Part shown: in pieces, positions 43,698-51,822 of the stretch
Layout of the letters: each line of letters starts with the position of its first letter
How positions within the stretch are numbered: position 1 is the stretch's first letter
Assembly: GCA_964355675.1 (NCBI GenBank)
Contig: CAYHEC010000016.1
Span: 18,722 to 82,721, forward strand
Length of the DNA stretch: 64,000 nt
Direction of reading: 5' to 3'
Source: CAMBDS01 sp964355675
GTDB lineage: Bacteria > Electryoneota > AABM5-125-24 > Hatepunaeales > Hatepunaeaceae
Translations under genes and position numbers: made by a program
The notes under the pieces: generated by a model
The model's input: the letters and a program-made list of their open reading frames with translations, nothing else
Told to the model about the DNA's origin: nothing
Database searches by the model: none

Positions 43698-43713
43698 TGG
43701 CATGTATTTCGCT
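43698..43713 (+). promoter_or_regulatory. sigma-54 promoter candidate for the ankyrin genes
   Basis: TGGCATGTATTTCGCT: good -24 element and a GC with the right ten-base spacing, but CGC in place of TGC at -12. It lies 51 bp after the start of the second activator site, 41 bp closer than at the other two loci, roughly four helical turns. Confidence 0.55.
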
Positions 43714-43831
43714 CTTGGAATAGATGTTCGGGCTGAAAGGGATTTCGTGCTCTTCTGTAGCATTTACCTTAACGATCAATACCACATAGACACGGAAACT
43801 ATCTGAAACATCTTGAACAGAAGTGAAGCAT

Positions 43832-43888
43832 AAGCAAGATCGCCCTGAAATCGCCCGGATTCTTACAAAACACGGAGGTAAAGAATGA
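43832..43888 (+). pseudogene. 3' remnant of an ankyrin gene
   Basis: QDRPEIARILTKHGGKE then TGA. It repeats the C-terminus of the following gene (CDRPDIARILTEHGGKV, 44538-44592) with few DNA differences. The stop overlaps the next ATG by 4 bp (ATGA). It shows that a longer ankyrin gene once preceded this one and lost everything but its last 17 codons. Confidence 0.75.
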
Positions 43889-44592
43889 CTTGTTGGTTCT
43901 TTAATAGAAACAAATCCGTTACACCAATTACGCACTCAACCCAAGAGGGGGAAATCGGTTACGGCTACAGTCCCAAATGCGAGAAATTGTGGAAAGCAAT
44001 AGAGGACGACAACCTTCCAGAAGTTCAAAGATTGATTGAGACAGTTGCTTTAGTCAATTCCTTGATTTGTTCATACGATAGTGATTACGGGGAAGGGACC
44101 ACGACACCGCTTAACTTAAGTATCAGTTTACATCGTAATAATATCGCCAAATTCCTTCTGGATCAAGGCGCTGAAATTGATCTATATCCAAGGGAGATGT
44201 TTTTAGAGGTGCCTTTGCTCGAAGCGGCTGAATGCGATAATCTTGAGATCGCTAAGCTACTCTTGGATAGAGGTGCGAATGTAAACCGCCGAGGCTATAA
44301 CACAAGGGGTGAGACTCCACTTCATGGGGCTCTCGAAGAGAGTAATCTTGAAATGGCAGAATTACTCATCGCGAGAGGTGCCGAAGTTAACGCCACTCGC
44401 GAGAATTCCGGCATGACTCCATTACACGAGGCCGCTGTCAATGGAATTGAGGCAAACGTCAAGTTACTACTGAATGCTGGTGCTGATGTGAATGCACGTG
44501 ACAAGAGCGACCGAACACCTCTAGCGCTAGCCCTTGAGTGTGATCGCCCCGATATCGCCCGGATTCTGACAGAACACGGTGGCAAGGTATGA
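43885..44592 (+). CDS. ankyrin-repeat protein
   Basis: 235 residues; ribosome binding site GGAGG eight bases before the ATG. A short Cys/Trp N-terminus (MTCWFFNRNKSV) precedes a helix LWKAIEDDNLPEVQRLIETV and five ankyrin repeats (for example GETPLHGALEESNLEMAELL, GMTPLHEAAVNGIEANVKLL). No signal peptide or catalytic domain. It is the first intact gene after the activator sites and sigma-54-like promoter at 43615-43713. The next gene, also ankyrin, is frameshifted. Probably an intracellular binding protein. Confidence 0.9.
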   Translation: MTCWFFNRNKSVTPITHSTQEGEIGYGYSPKCEKLWKAIEDDNLPEVQRLIETVALVNSLICSYDSDYGEGTTTPLNLSISLHRNNIAKFLLDQGAEIDLYPREMFLEVPLLEAAECDNLEIAKLLLDRGANVNRRGYNTRGETPLHGALEESNLEMAELLIARGAEVNATRENSGMTPLHEAAVNGIEANVKLLLNAGADVNARDKSDRTPLALALECDRPDIARILTEHGGKV

Positions 44593-44673
44593 CTTATCGC
44601 CTTTTTACCTACAAACGGCTATCGCCGTTCGCAACTCAAGACCAAGGATTACACCAACAAGGAATTGTGCCTA

Positions 44674-45808
44674 ATGTGTAGGGACATCTTTGAAGCAATC
44701 GAAGAAGACGATCTGCCCTCTGTCCGGCATCTATTTGGATACTGGCGCAGATGTCAATGCTGAGGATGAAGATCACTTGACTCCTCTTCAGGTGAGCGCT
44801 CAGAGAAATCGGATCGAAATAGCTGAATTATTATTGGATCGCGGCGCTGATATAAATAAACGTGACCGCAAAGATCCCACTCCATTACTCTTAGCGGCAA
44901 TATACAACCACGCTCAGTTTCTTCGTCTGCTTATTGATCGGGGTGCTGATGTAAACTTAGCGGCATGTCTCAATGAGACGCACCTGAATTCAGCTGCATG
45001 CATTTCATCGTCACGGCCTCAAAAACGACGACTGAATACCGTCCCGGATAGTGGTGCAGTATTAGGCAGATGTTGGCTACCGTATCGTCAGGCAGTTTTA
45101 TTTGACGATGCTTTATATAGTTGCGACTGGGCGCCTCTACACATTGCGGCGATGTTTGGGGATGTCGAGAACGCTGAATATCTATTGGATCATGGCGCGG
45201 CGACTGATCGAGGAGATATCTATGTACATCTCCCTGTTCATTACGCGGCGCAATATGGTCATGCCGAAATAGTAAGACTTTTGCATAGCCACGGTGCAGA
45301 TGTTTGCGAATCTGATTTCTACTTGGGATCGAGCCCTATCGGTAAAGCCGCACGTAACGGAATAATAGAAACGGTCAGGTGTCTTTTAGATCTGGGCGTT
45401 GATGTGAACACAGTAGACGACGACAGACTAACGCCTTTGTTTAGTGGCGTGGCGGGGCAAGACAGTGGTACTGTAAAGTTTCTGATTGACCGAGGAGCCA
45501 ACGTAAGCTATAAAGATGACGAGTGCGGTGACACGCCGCTACACTGGGTAGCAGATCGGTCCAACACGGAAATAGTACAGATGCTACTTGAACGAGGCGC
45601 CGATGTTAACGCAATCGGCTATGAACGCGGGACGCCGTTACATGTTGCTGCAGACAGTGGACGCATTGAACATGTAAAAGTTTTGCTGTGCTCAGGAGCA
45701 GACAGAACCGTTCGGGATAAGGATGACCTTACGCCGTTAGCCCTTGCTGAGAGAAAACAACATACAGATGTGGTTCGGCTTCTATCTGATGTGCTTCTTC
45801 CTGGATAG
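44674..45808 (+). pseudogene. frameshifted ankyrin-repeat gene
   Basis: The natural start is the ATG at 44674 (MCRDIFEAIEEDDLPSVRHL), which matches the N-terminal helix of the upstream ankyrin protein. After VRHL the frame is lost: the text CATCTATTTGGATACTGG has one T too many. With one T removed it reads HLLDTGADVNAEDEDHLTPL and continues in frame to 45808. The downstream part holds about nine ankyrin repeats, with an unusual 40-residue insertion (SSRPQKRRLNTVPDSGAVLG). Without correction the downstream frame could start only at a TTG (44690) lacking the N-terminal helix. Pseudogene, sequencing error or recoding; the first two are more likely. Confidence 0.8.
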
Positions 45809-45853
45809 GGATTCATACTCAACGATTTCGGTCAACTCACAGAAAGGAAATCA

Positions 45854-47964
45854 ATGAAACCGACAAAGATTGGTACGATAGTCAACCGCGGTGTTGGCTA
45901 CTTCTTCAGCTTGGCTCTCATGATGTTAAGTTCTGGTTGCGTAGGCTCCGCAAACTTATTCCGGGATCAAAGATCGAGCTTGCTATCCCTGAACACCCTC
46001 AAGTCGTTATTCTACCACTCAACTACGTTATCGGGCGAGAAGCGTCTGGACTACTTGCTCGTAGGATAACGAATGAGTTGAGTGCGAGAATCGCCAACTC
46101 CCGAGAAGTAGAGCTTTGCCATACCGAGGAGATGTCTAAGTTTCATCTTACAGATCAATTCGTTCCTGTTGCCGACACCCTGTATCCATTTACAGAGTAT
46201 TATGTAATTACGGGTTCAATCGAAGAGATAAATGATAGCTTCCTTGTAGATCTTGATTTGTACTTTAAGCACAATGGACTGGAGAGCTCTGTCGGGAGCT
46301 TTTCTTTACTTCAACAACAAAAGTTCAACATTCCCGTAATGGATCAGGATGTCATTCCAGAAAATCCGCTGCGCGAGCTTGTTTACCAAATTGCATCCAG
46401 GAATGGATACTTTTGGAAAGGGCTGTGTTGGGATCAGCCGTCGATAGATAGGGAAGCTTCAAACTATTATTTTACTGCACTCGAAATGATCCGTGACAAC
46501 TGGTATGAGACATGTGAAAACCGAAAAGATCTCTATGAATACAGTCGTACTCTCGTTGATTCTGCAGTGGCACTCGATAGCGGTTTTGTCATGGCAAGGA
46601 TACTTCAATACTATGTTTATGATCATGCAAAATCCTTGCGTCTTTGGTACGATGATTCAACCCGAGAGGCTGTGAGAAGGTATGCGGGATCCTTAAGACA
46701 GGGGATTCAAACAATGAATACAGATATGCCCGAAATTGCTCTTGTATGCTACTCTCTCGATATTCCTGGGATTGACACTGCAGAATGTGAACGAGCCTGG
46801 CAGCGAGCACTCCGTATCAGGCCAAACTACCCACTCGTCTATAGATGACTCGCTGAACTTCGGTCAATTCAAAACCGGCCAGTTGACTCCGATCGCCTTT
46901 GGCGTGAGGCTATCGAACGATATGAAAGTAATGGTGACTTCTACAATGTTGCTGAGTGTCACTTAATGTTATCTCTTCAACTCAAGAGTCGAAATGAAAC
47001 CAATAGGGCGATCTACGAAGCGCAGGAAGGTCTGTTTATCATGTTCCGCTATGGAACAGCAGTTCCGAGAAATGGTTCATATCACGCGTACTTGGCAGAA
47101 AGACTTGTGATGACTGGATTAATGTGTCAAGACGATCGTAATTATGTAAAGGCCACCGATTATCTGGCAACTGCGGCGCAAGAGCTTGACCGGTTCCTTT
47201 GCGAGAAGCAGCCACCTAAATCACAAGGGGGTGATTATAGGAGCGCTTATGACTTGAGTGCATTCTGCTATGCGATGTGTGGATGTTTTGCAGCATATTC
47301 CGGTGATTATGGAATGGCGGTCAAGTAATTCGAAAAGAGCATTGAAACTTCAGTATTATTGAACGAGCTGACTCTCGTCGCCGAGTGGCGAAGAGAGCTG
47401 ATAGGAGTCTATCGATGTCTTGGAGATGATAAAAAGGCGCTTCAAACTGCATTTCTTGATTCCAGTGGTCTTAACTCTGTGCACTGGTTATTAGAAGTCG
47501 CGGCAGTTCATCGGGACAGAGGTAGATTAGACAGTTCAGATTACTACTTGACAAAAGCCGCCATGACGCTCAATTCCGTGGATAACGATAATTCGTTTAG
47601 CAATAAAGATAGGTCTGTGACTCAACTCCAGATTGCTATTAACGCGTTTGCGAGAGGTCGTTTCGAGCAATCACTCGGTTTGATTCAATCTATCCAAGTA
47701 GATTCCACCGTTGACGTTGATTGGAAATTGCTCTATGAGTTTTACCTGGGTGCATGTAATACTAAAGCTGGGAGCCAGGCAGAAGGACTAAGGCTGATGG
47801 CATCCTCCTGTGATTCGATGGCAATATATGAACATCAAAAAACTTGCCTGCAGATACAAGGCGAGCTTCTCGCCAAAGCCGGCAAAGAGTGTATTGATAA
47901 AGCAAAAAGACTTGCCGAGGAAGCTAAAACAAGAAGCAAAGGGGTTCACCACGTATTCTATTAG
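45854..47964 (+). pseudogene. broken lipoprotein gene with TolB-like N-terminal and TPR-like C-terminal parts
   Basis: Starts well: AGAAAGGAAATCA then ATG at 45854, with a lipoprotein signal (LALMMLSSGC). Around 45940-45965 the frame shifts (one base missing) into PEHPQVVILPLNYVIG. The body then runs in a single frame to 47964 but is broken by TGA at 46846 (LVYR-stop-LAELRSIQN) and TAA at 47326 (MAVK-stop-FEKSIETS). Residues after the shift resemble the TolB/FlgO-like domain that precedes TPRs in bacterial regulators and lipoproteins (VVILPLNYVIGREASGLLAR, then RITNELSARIANSREVE). Later segments are helical repeat-like (RGRFEQSLGLIQSIQVDSTV). Three lesions in one gene argue for real decay. 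Confidence 0.8.
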
Positions 47965-48062
47965 GTCATGGCGAAGGGATGGAATTCGCTTAACGTGTTG
48001 AAACTTAATCCCGTGAATAGAATTTCTGATGAGAAGAGTCTCAAGGGAGTCATTTAACGCTT

Positions 48063-48581
48063 ATGATGATTCGAACCGCCGCCCCGCAAGACGCAGAAGC
48101 GATTGCGCAAGTTCACATTCTCTCATGGAAGCAAGCTTATCGAGGAGTTCTTCCGGAAGCGTTTCTGGCGAACCTTTCGCTTCTTCAGAGACAGAGCTAT
48201 TGGGCAGATATGATAATCAAGGGTCTTTCTGAAGTTCTGGTTGCTGAGACAGAAGACAAAATCGTCGGTTTCTCTTCATTCGGCTTATGCCGTAATGTAA
48301 GCTCTCAAGGTTGCCACTATTTACTTCGCGCATTTTATCTGTCACCGAAGCACTGGGATCAGGGCTTTGGCCGAGCACTCTGGCTTGCATCTCGTGATAT
48401 GATGCGGAGTAAGGGAGCTGAGCAAATCAGTCTGTGGGTCCTTGCAGGAAACGATCGCGCCATCAATTTCTATAAGGTCGCAGGATTTCAAGAGGATATT
48501 GGCTCGCTCAAGCCTATTGAGCTTGGAGGCACTCAGCATTTCGAAGTCCGATATGTTTTACAGCTCCATGACGATGAGTAA
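48063..48581 (+). CDS. GNAT-family N-acetyltransferase
   Basis: 172 residues. GNAT motifs: IRTAAPQDAEAIAQVHILSW at the N-terminus, VLVAETEDKIVGFSSFG (motif C/D), LSPKHWDQGFGRALWLAS (motif A, acetyl-CoA loop in the position of RxxGxG/A, here DQGFGRA) and WVLAGNDRAINFYKVAGFQ (motif B). Such enzymes acetylate small molecules or protein N-termini. It lies alone after the broken TolB/TPR gene. A frameshifted close paralogue is at 56164-56746. The start has two consecutive ATG codons; no strong ribosome binding site. Confidence 0.9.
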   Translation: MMIRTAAPQDAEAIAQVHILSWKQAYRGVLPEAFLANLSLLQRQSYWADMIIKGLSEVLVAETEDKIVGFSSFGLCRNVSSQGCHYLLRAFYLSPKHWDQGFGRALWLASRDMMRSKGAEQISLWVLAGNDRAINFYKVAGFQEDIGSLKPIELGGTQHFEVRYVLQLHDDE

Positions 48582-48716
48582 CATTATTTATGGTCAAATT
48601 GTAACCAACAGACGACGCCTGGTAATCAGCGTGAAAAATAGCCGCACATTAACAACAGCTCCGATGGTGGTTGGTGTCTTGGATAGATATTTGCGCCATC
48701 GGGGACAGAGGATGGT

Positions 48717-49433
48717 TTACATGCTAATCCGATATTTGCCATCCTGAACTGTAACTGCGGGCGGAATATGGTGCGCCTCGAAGAACTCATAGCCCTTCCT
48801 TAGAGTTGTCCAAAACGCAATCCAGGGTGAATCGCTGAAGTTCTCGAGGTTCTTATCCGTAAGTGGAAAAGGGAAACAATGCATTTCAATCTGGTTCTGT
48901 CCCTTACGAAAGGCAGCTTCAACTAAAGTGTAAATCTCTTCGACGCCTGCGTCAGACATGGCAAAGCAGCCGTTGGAACGTTCTCCGCCGTGGATCATCA
49001 TGGCGCTGCCGGTATAACCGGACGCAACATCGTACTTATTCGGATAGCCGACGTTAATTGAGAGGTGATATTTGCTGACGGGATTGAGCTGAGATGGAAG
49101 TATTCGATAAAATCCTTCGACGGCTTGCATATCTCCCTGGCGAGTCTTGGGACCGTAAGTTCCTATTCCCCAAAAGAGAATAGGGTAGCTTCGAAAAAGG
49201 GAATACTTGTCGCCCGACTTTACCCAAACTTCCAACTCACTTGGCCATTTGAAGGTGCGAAGGAAAACGGGTGCACCAAAGACCAATCCCGAATCGCTCA
49301 TCTCACGGGTGAGACGGGGAGCGACTCGTTCATAGACTTCACGGGAACGTGGACTGGAAGGGATGTCCTGTGCGAACCCGATGTTCGTGAGTATCAGGAT
49401 AACGATGGAAAAGCAAAGCGCTCGGCTCTTCAA
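48717..49433 (-). CDS. L,D-transpeptidase (YkuD-type), secreted
   Basis: 238 residues if started at the TTG at 49433, immediately before the signal peptide (KSRALCFSIVILILTNIGFA, cleaved near AQD). The frame extends further upstream, but that part is basic and not signal-like. The YkuD catalytic motif is MMIHGGERSNGCFAMS (HxG...SxGC, Cys nucleophile). Preceding strands VWVKSGDKYSLFRSYPI and WGIGTYGPKTRQGDMQAVEG match the fold. L,D-transpeptidases form 3-3 peptidoglycan cross-links or attach lipoproteins; close homologues with this shape (YafK/ErfK-like) can also be hydrolases that release lipoproteins. It is convergent with the GNAT gene region and stands alone on its strand. Confidence 0.88.
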   Translation of the reverse strand: MKSRALCFSIVILILTNIGFAQDIPSSPRSREVYERVAPRLTREMSDSGLVFGAPVFLRTFKWPSELEVWVKSGDKYSLFRSYPILFWGIGTYGPKTRQGDMQAVEGFYRILPSQLNPVSKYHLSINVGYPNKYDVASGYTGSAMMIHGGERSNGCFAMSDAGVEEIYTLVEAAFRKGQNQIEMHCFPFPLTDKNLENFSDSPWIAFWTTLRKGYEFFEAHHIPPAVTVQDGKYRISM

Positions 49434-49785
49434 GATCAGCTCGTTAGTTTGATTGAAGTGATTTATGGAGGATATTGTATATACCCGGCACGGAAGAATT
49501 TCGTTCCCTTTCTTTAAGGCTAACTCTTGAGTATTGAGGAACTCACTGGTTGTGTGTAGATTGAATCTCCAAGTTCGGGACAGGCGCCGCATTGTTGACG
49601 CTACCCGGCGCACTTTTCAAACGTCGTTTACGAGTCCGAGTGTGAGATGGTATTCAGATCTTGGACAGCTGGAACATGGGAAATCCTACCCGACATCCTA
49701 TGAGTTGACAGCTTTCCAGTAAGCAATCGAGCCCCTTTGTGCTCGAATATTACAATAATTAAAAGAGTTAGAAAAGGAACACAAA
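49434..49785. other. intergenic region containing a promoter for the lipoprotein gene
   Basis: Divergent region between the L,D-transpeptidase and the lipoprotein gene. It holds the sigma-70-type promoter at 49534-49562. No other gene is supported; the leader of about 215 bases shows nothing recognisable. Confidence 0.5.
49534..49562 (+). promoter_or_regulatory. sigma-70-type promoter, twin of 50870-50898
   Basis: TTGAGG, 17-bp spacer, TAGATT. The surrounding 45 bp (CTTGAGTATTGA...GGTTGTG.GTAGATTGAATCT) are shared with 50860-50903, supporting a real duplicated promoter. It points to the lipoprotein gene at 49786. Confidence 0.55.
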
Positions 49786-50727
49786 ATGAAGTCAGAATGT
49801 TTTACACCTTGCTTGTGCTTATCGATCATAGGATTCAATCTAATAACCAGTTGCGCGGCTCTTCATCAAAAAGATGCGATTAGAGACTTCGTAAGTGAAC
49901 GATTCGATGATGGTGCCCCAAAGACCATTGTAAACTATGAGGATAATGACTCCACCAAACTCGCTGCGTGCATTAGGAGCTTCGCCCCGGATAGCCTCTT
50001 GATCGTAATGGAAGTTCCGAATGTTAAGTTCAAAATTGAATATGAGTATTTTGGCCTGTTAGCTTCTGGGAGATATTCATTGGTTCCTCAAGATCGTTTA
50101 GAGGCATTTATCAGCAGCGGACAGCTTGAATTAAGAAAGAAGAGCTTCATTATCTACCTTGATGGAGAGAAGGTAGCCTACGGTGCGGGAACGCCTAACC
50201 ATCGCATGCGCCTAAATAGCTATGCTCTCGAAGCTGAGCGGATATCTTCCGCTCAATTCGAACTTCTTGGGGCAATTTATGCATTGCCGAACCTGTTTAG
50301 CGGAGATGATTCCCTGGTGAATGATGTTTCGATTAAATACGTCGAAACGGATTTCCGCGATGCAAATAATGTTGTCTTTGTTAAATATAAATTTAAAAAA
50401 GAATTCAATATTGAGGCATTTCCAAGATCACACCAACTTTCCAATAATGATGAGAATGATATCAGCTTGATGCGAGGTAATAATCTTGCTGTCCCTGATA
50501 ATTGGAATGGATTTATGGTTGCGGATGATTTAACCTGGATTGATCCTGAGTCCCAATTTTGGATCTCAAGACCTGCTTGGTGGGTAGTCGAATATTCTGA
50601 CAATGGGAATGCCGAGAATACCCTATTTGGACGAATAATGGTTCCCCATGGAGCCAGGGCGAATACGTTTACTATTCCAAGGAGACCAGTACGGTTTATA
50701 ACTGGACTTGGAGTTTACAATGGGTAA
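49786..50727 (+). CDS. hypothetical lipoprotein
   Basis: 313 residues; AAAAGGAAC precedes the ATG. The signal peptide ends in LITSC, a lipobox, so the mature protein is probably lipid-anchored. The mature part has an early strand-helix pattern (SLLIVMEVPNVKFKIEYEYF, LLASGRYSLVPQDRLEAFIS) reminiscent of the N-terminal domain of TolB/FlgO-like proteins, then a long beta-rich region ending in VRFITGLGVYNG. No named family is recognised. It is expressed alone, downstream of the promoter at 49534. Confidence 0.6.
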   Translation: MKSECFTPCLCLSIIGFNLITSCAALHQKDAIRDFVSERFDDGAPKTIVNYEDNDSTKLAACIRSFAPDSLLIVMEVPNVKFKIEYEYFGLLASGRYSLVPQDRLEAFISSGQLELRKKSFIIYLDGEKVAYGAGTPNHRMRLNSYALEAERISSAQFELLGAIYALPNLFSGDDSLVNDVSIKYVETDFRDANNVVFVKYKFKKEFNIEAFPRSHQLSNNDENDISLMRGNNLAVPDNWNGFMVADDLTWIDPESQFWISRPAWWVVEYSDNGNAENTLFGRIMVPHGARANTFTIPRRPVRFITGLGVYNG

Positions 50728-50869
50728 GCTTAAAGGAATAGGAGTCATGCGGAGAACCGAGGAGCCGAAGTGAGCATCGCGCCATCAGTGTCTTTCCGAA
50801 TGGGCGGAAAACACCTCTCACACGGGTGAGTATGGCCGTTGAGCAACTCCAATGCGTCACGCTTGAGTA

Positions 50870-50898
50870 TTGACGAACGCTTTGGTTGTGGGTAGATT
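50870..50898 (+). promoter_or_regulatory. sigma-70-type promoter of the caspase-like gene
   Basis: TTGACG (50870-50875), 17-bp spacer, TAGATT (50893-50898). It shares about 45 bp with the promoter at 49534. The predicted start is near 50905, 39 bases before the ATG at 50944. Confidence 0.65.
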
Positions 50899-50943
50899 GA
50901 ATCTAAACGTCCAGCGCAAGCCACCACCTAACACGGGTCCGCA

Positions 50944-51750
50944 ATGCAAGCCATAATCGCAATATCCGTTGCTCTAATTCTGAACGTTGCTACTATTGCC
51001 CAAAGCATCAACAAGAAAGATGACTCCGCCCGCCTTATCCGTGTGATAGTAGCGCTCTGCGACAATGAAAATCAGGGAATCGTCCCAGTTCCTGCACATC
51101 TTGGTCGAGGTGATGAACCTTCCTCAAACCTTTACTGGGGTGCGATGTATGGATCAAGAAATACAATAGATAAAGATCCGTCTTGGAAAAAGGTGCAACA
51201 CTGGGCATCGCCCGAATCAATCCTTCTGGAACGAATCCTCTATCGTTCATCAGCATCGTTAACTGGAACACGCAAGGTGTTTCTTCTGCTGGAAGCATAT
51301 CGGGGAGATGCAATTCGAGAAGCTATACAAGCCTTCCTTGCATTGGCAGCAGGATCTGCAGAAGCCGAATCGCTGACGGTTGATGGATATGGCAACCTCC
51401 TTCTGAATAATCCTTCACTTTTGTTTTACGTGGGGCATAATGGTTTGATGGATTTTTCCGTAAATTCTGTCCCAAACGTTCGCTCAAAATCGGACTCGCT
51501 TGAAGTGGGAATCTTAGCCTGCGCCTCGCATCAATATTTCGCACCACTTATAGAGGATTTGAATGTTAGACCTGTGCTGTGGACGTCAAACCTTTGTGCG
51601 CCGGAAGGGTATGTTTTACAGGGTTATCTTGCAGGATTTTTGAGGGGTGAAGATCCGATGGAATGCCGTAAAAGAGCAGCTTCTGCCTATTCAAAAATGC
51701 AGAAAATATCACTAACAGCTTCTCTCAGACTCTGGGTCATAGATTATTAG
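50944..51750 (+). CDS. secreted hypothetical protein with clan CD (caspase-like) His/Cys pattern
   Basis: 268 residues with a signal peptide (MQAIIAISVALILNVATIAQ). The sequence after it (RVIVALCDNENQGIVPVPAH, then LGRGDEPSSNLYWGAMYG) is well ordered but unnamed. Two blocks fit clan CD cysteine peptidases: a hydrophobic strand then His-x-Gly (LLFYVGHNGLMDF) and a second hydrophobic strand then Ala-Cys (LEVGILACASHQYF). This spacing (about 40 residues) and strand-H-G / strand-A-C order are typical of caspase/gingipain/CHAT folds, so a secreted peptidase is possible. The link is from motif logic, not a database hit. A conserved Gly-Tyr-Leu tail follows (EGYVLQGYLAGFLRGEDPME). Confidence 0.6.
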   Translation: MQAIIAISVALILNVATIAQSINKKDDSARLIRVIVALCDNENQGIVPVPAHLGRGDEPSSNLYWGAMYGSRNTIDKDPSWKKVQHWASPESILLERILYRSSASLTGTRKVFLLLEAYRGDAIREAIQAFLALAAGSAEAESLTVDGYGNLLLNNPSLLFYVGHNGLMDFSVNSVPNVRSKSDSLEVGILACASHQYFAPLIEDLNVRPVLWTSNLCAPEGYVLQGYLAGFLRGEDPMECRKRAASAYSKMQKISLTASLRLWVIDY

Positions 51751-51822
51751 AGCGAACGGTGCGAATCAAGCAAATAGATAAAATCTTCGAATGACCGATC
51801 AGAAAAACTAAAAATACGGAAT

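Noticed and set aside
46846..47328. Stop-codon reassignment or selenocysteine to explain in-frame TGA and TAA
   Set aside because: The same gene also has a frameshift, both TGA and TAA occur, and the intact genes here use TAA, TAG and TGA as ordinary stops.
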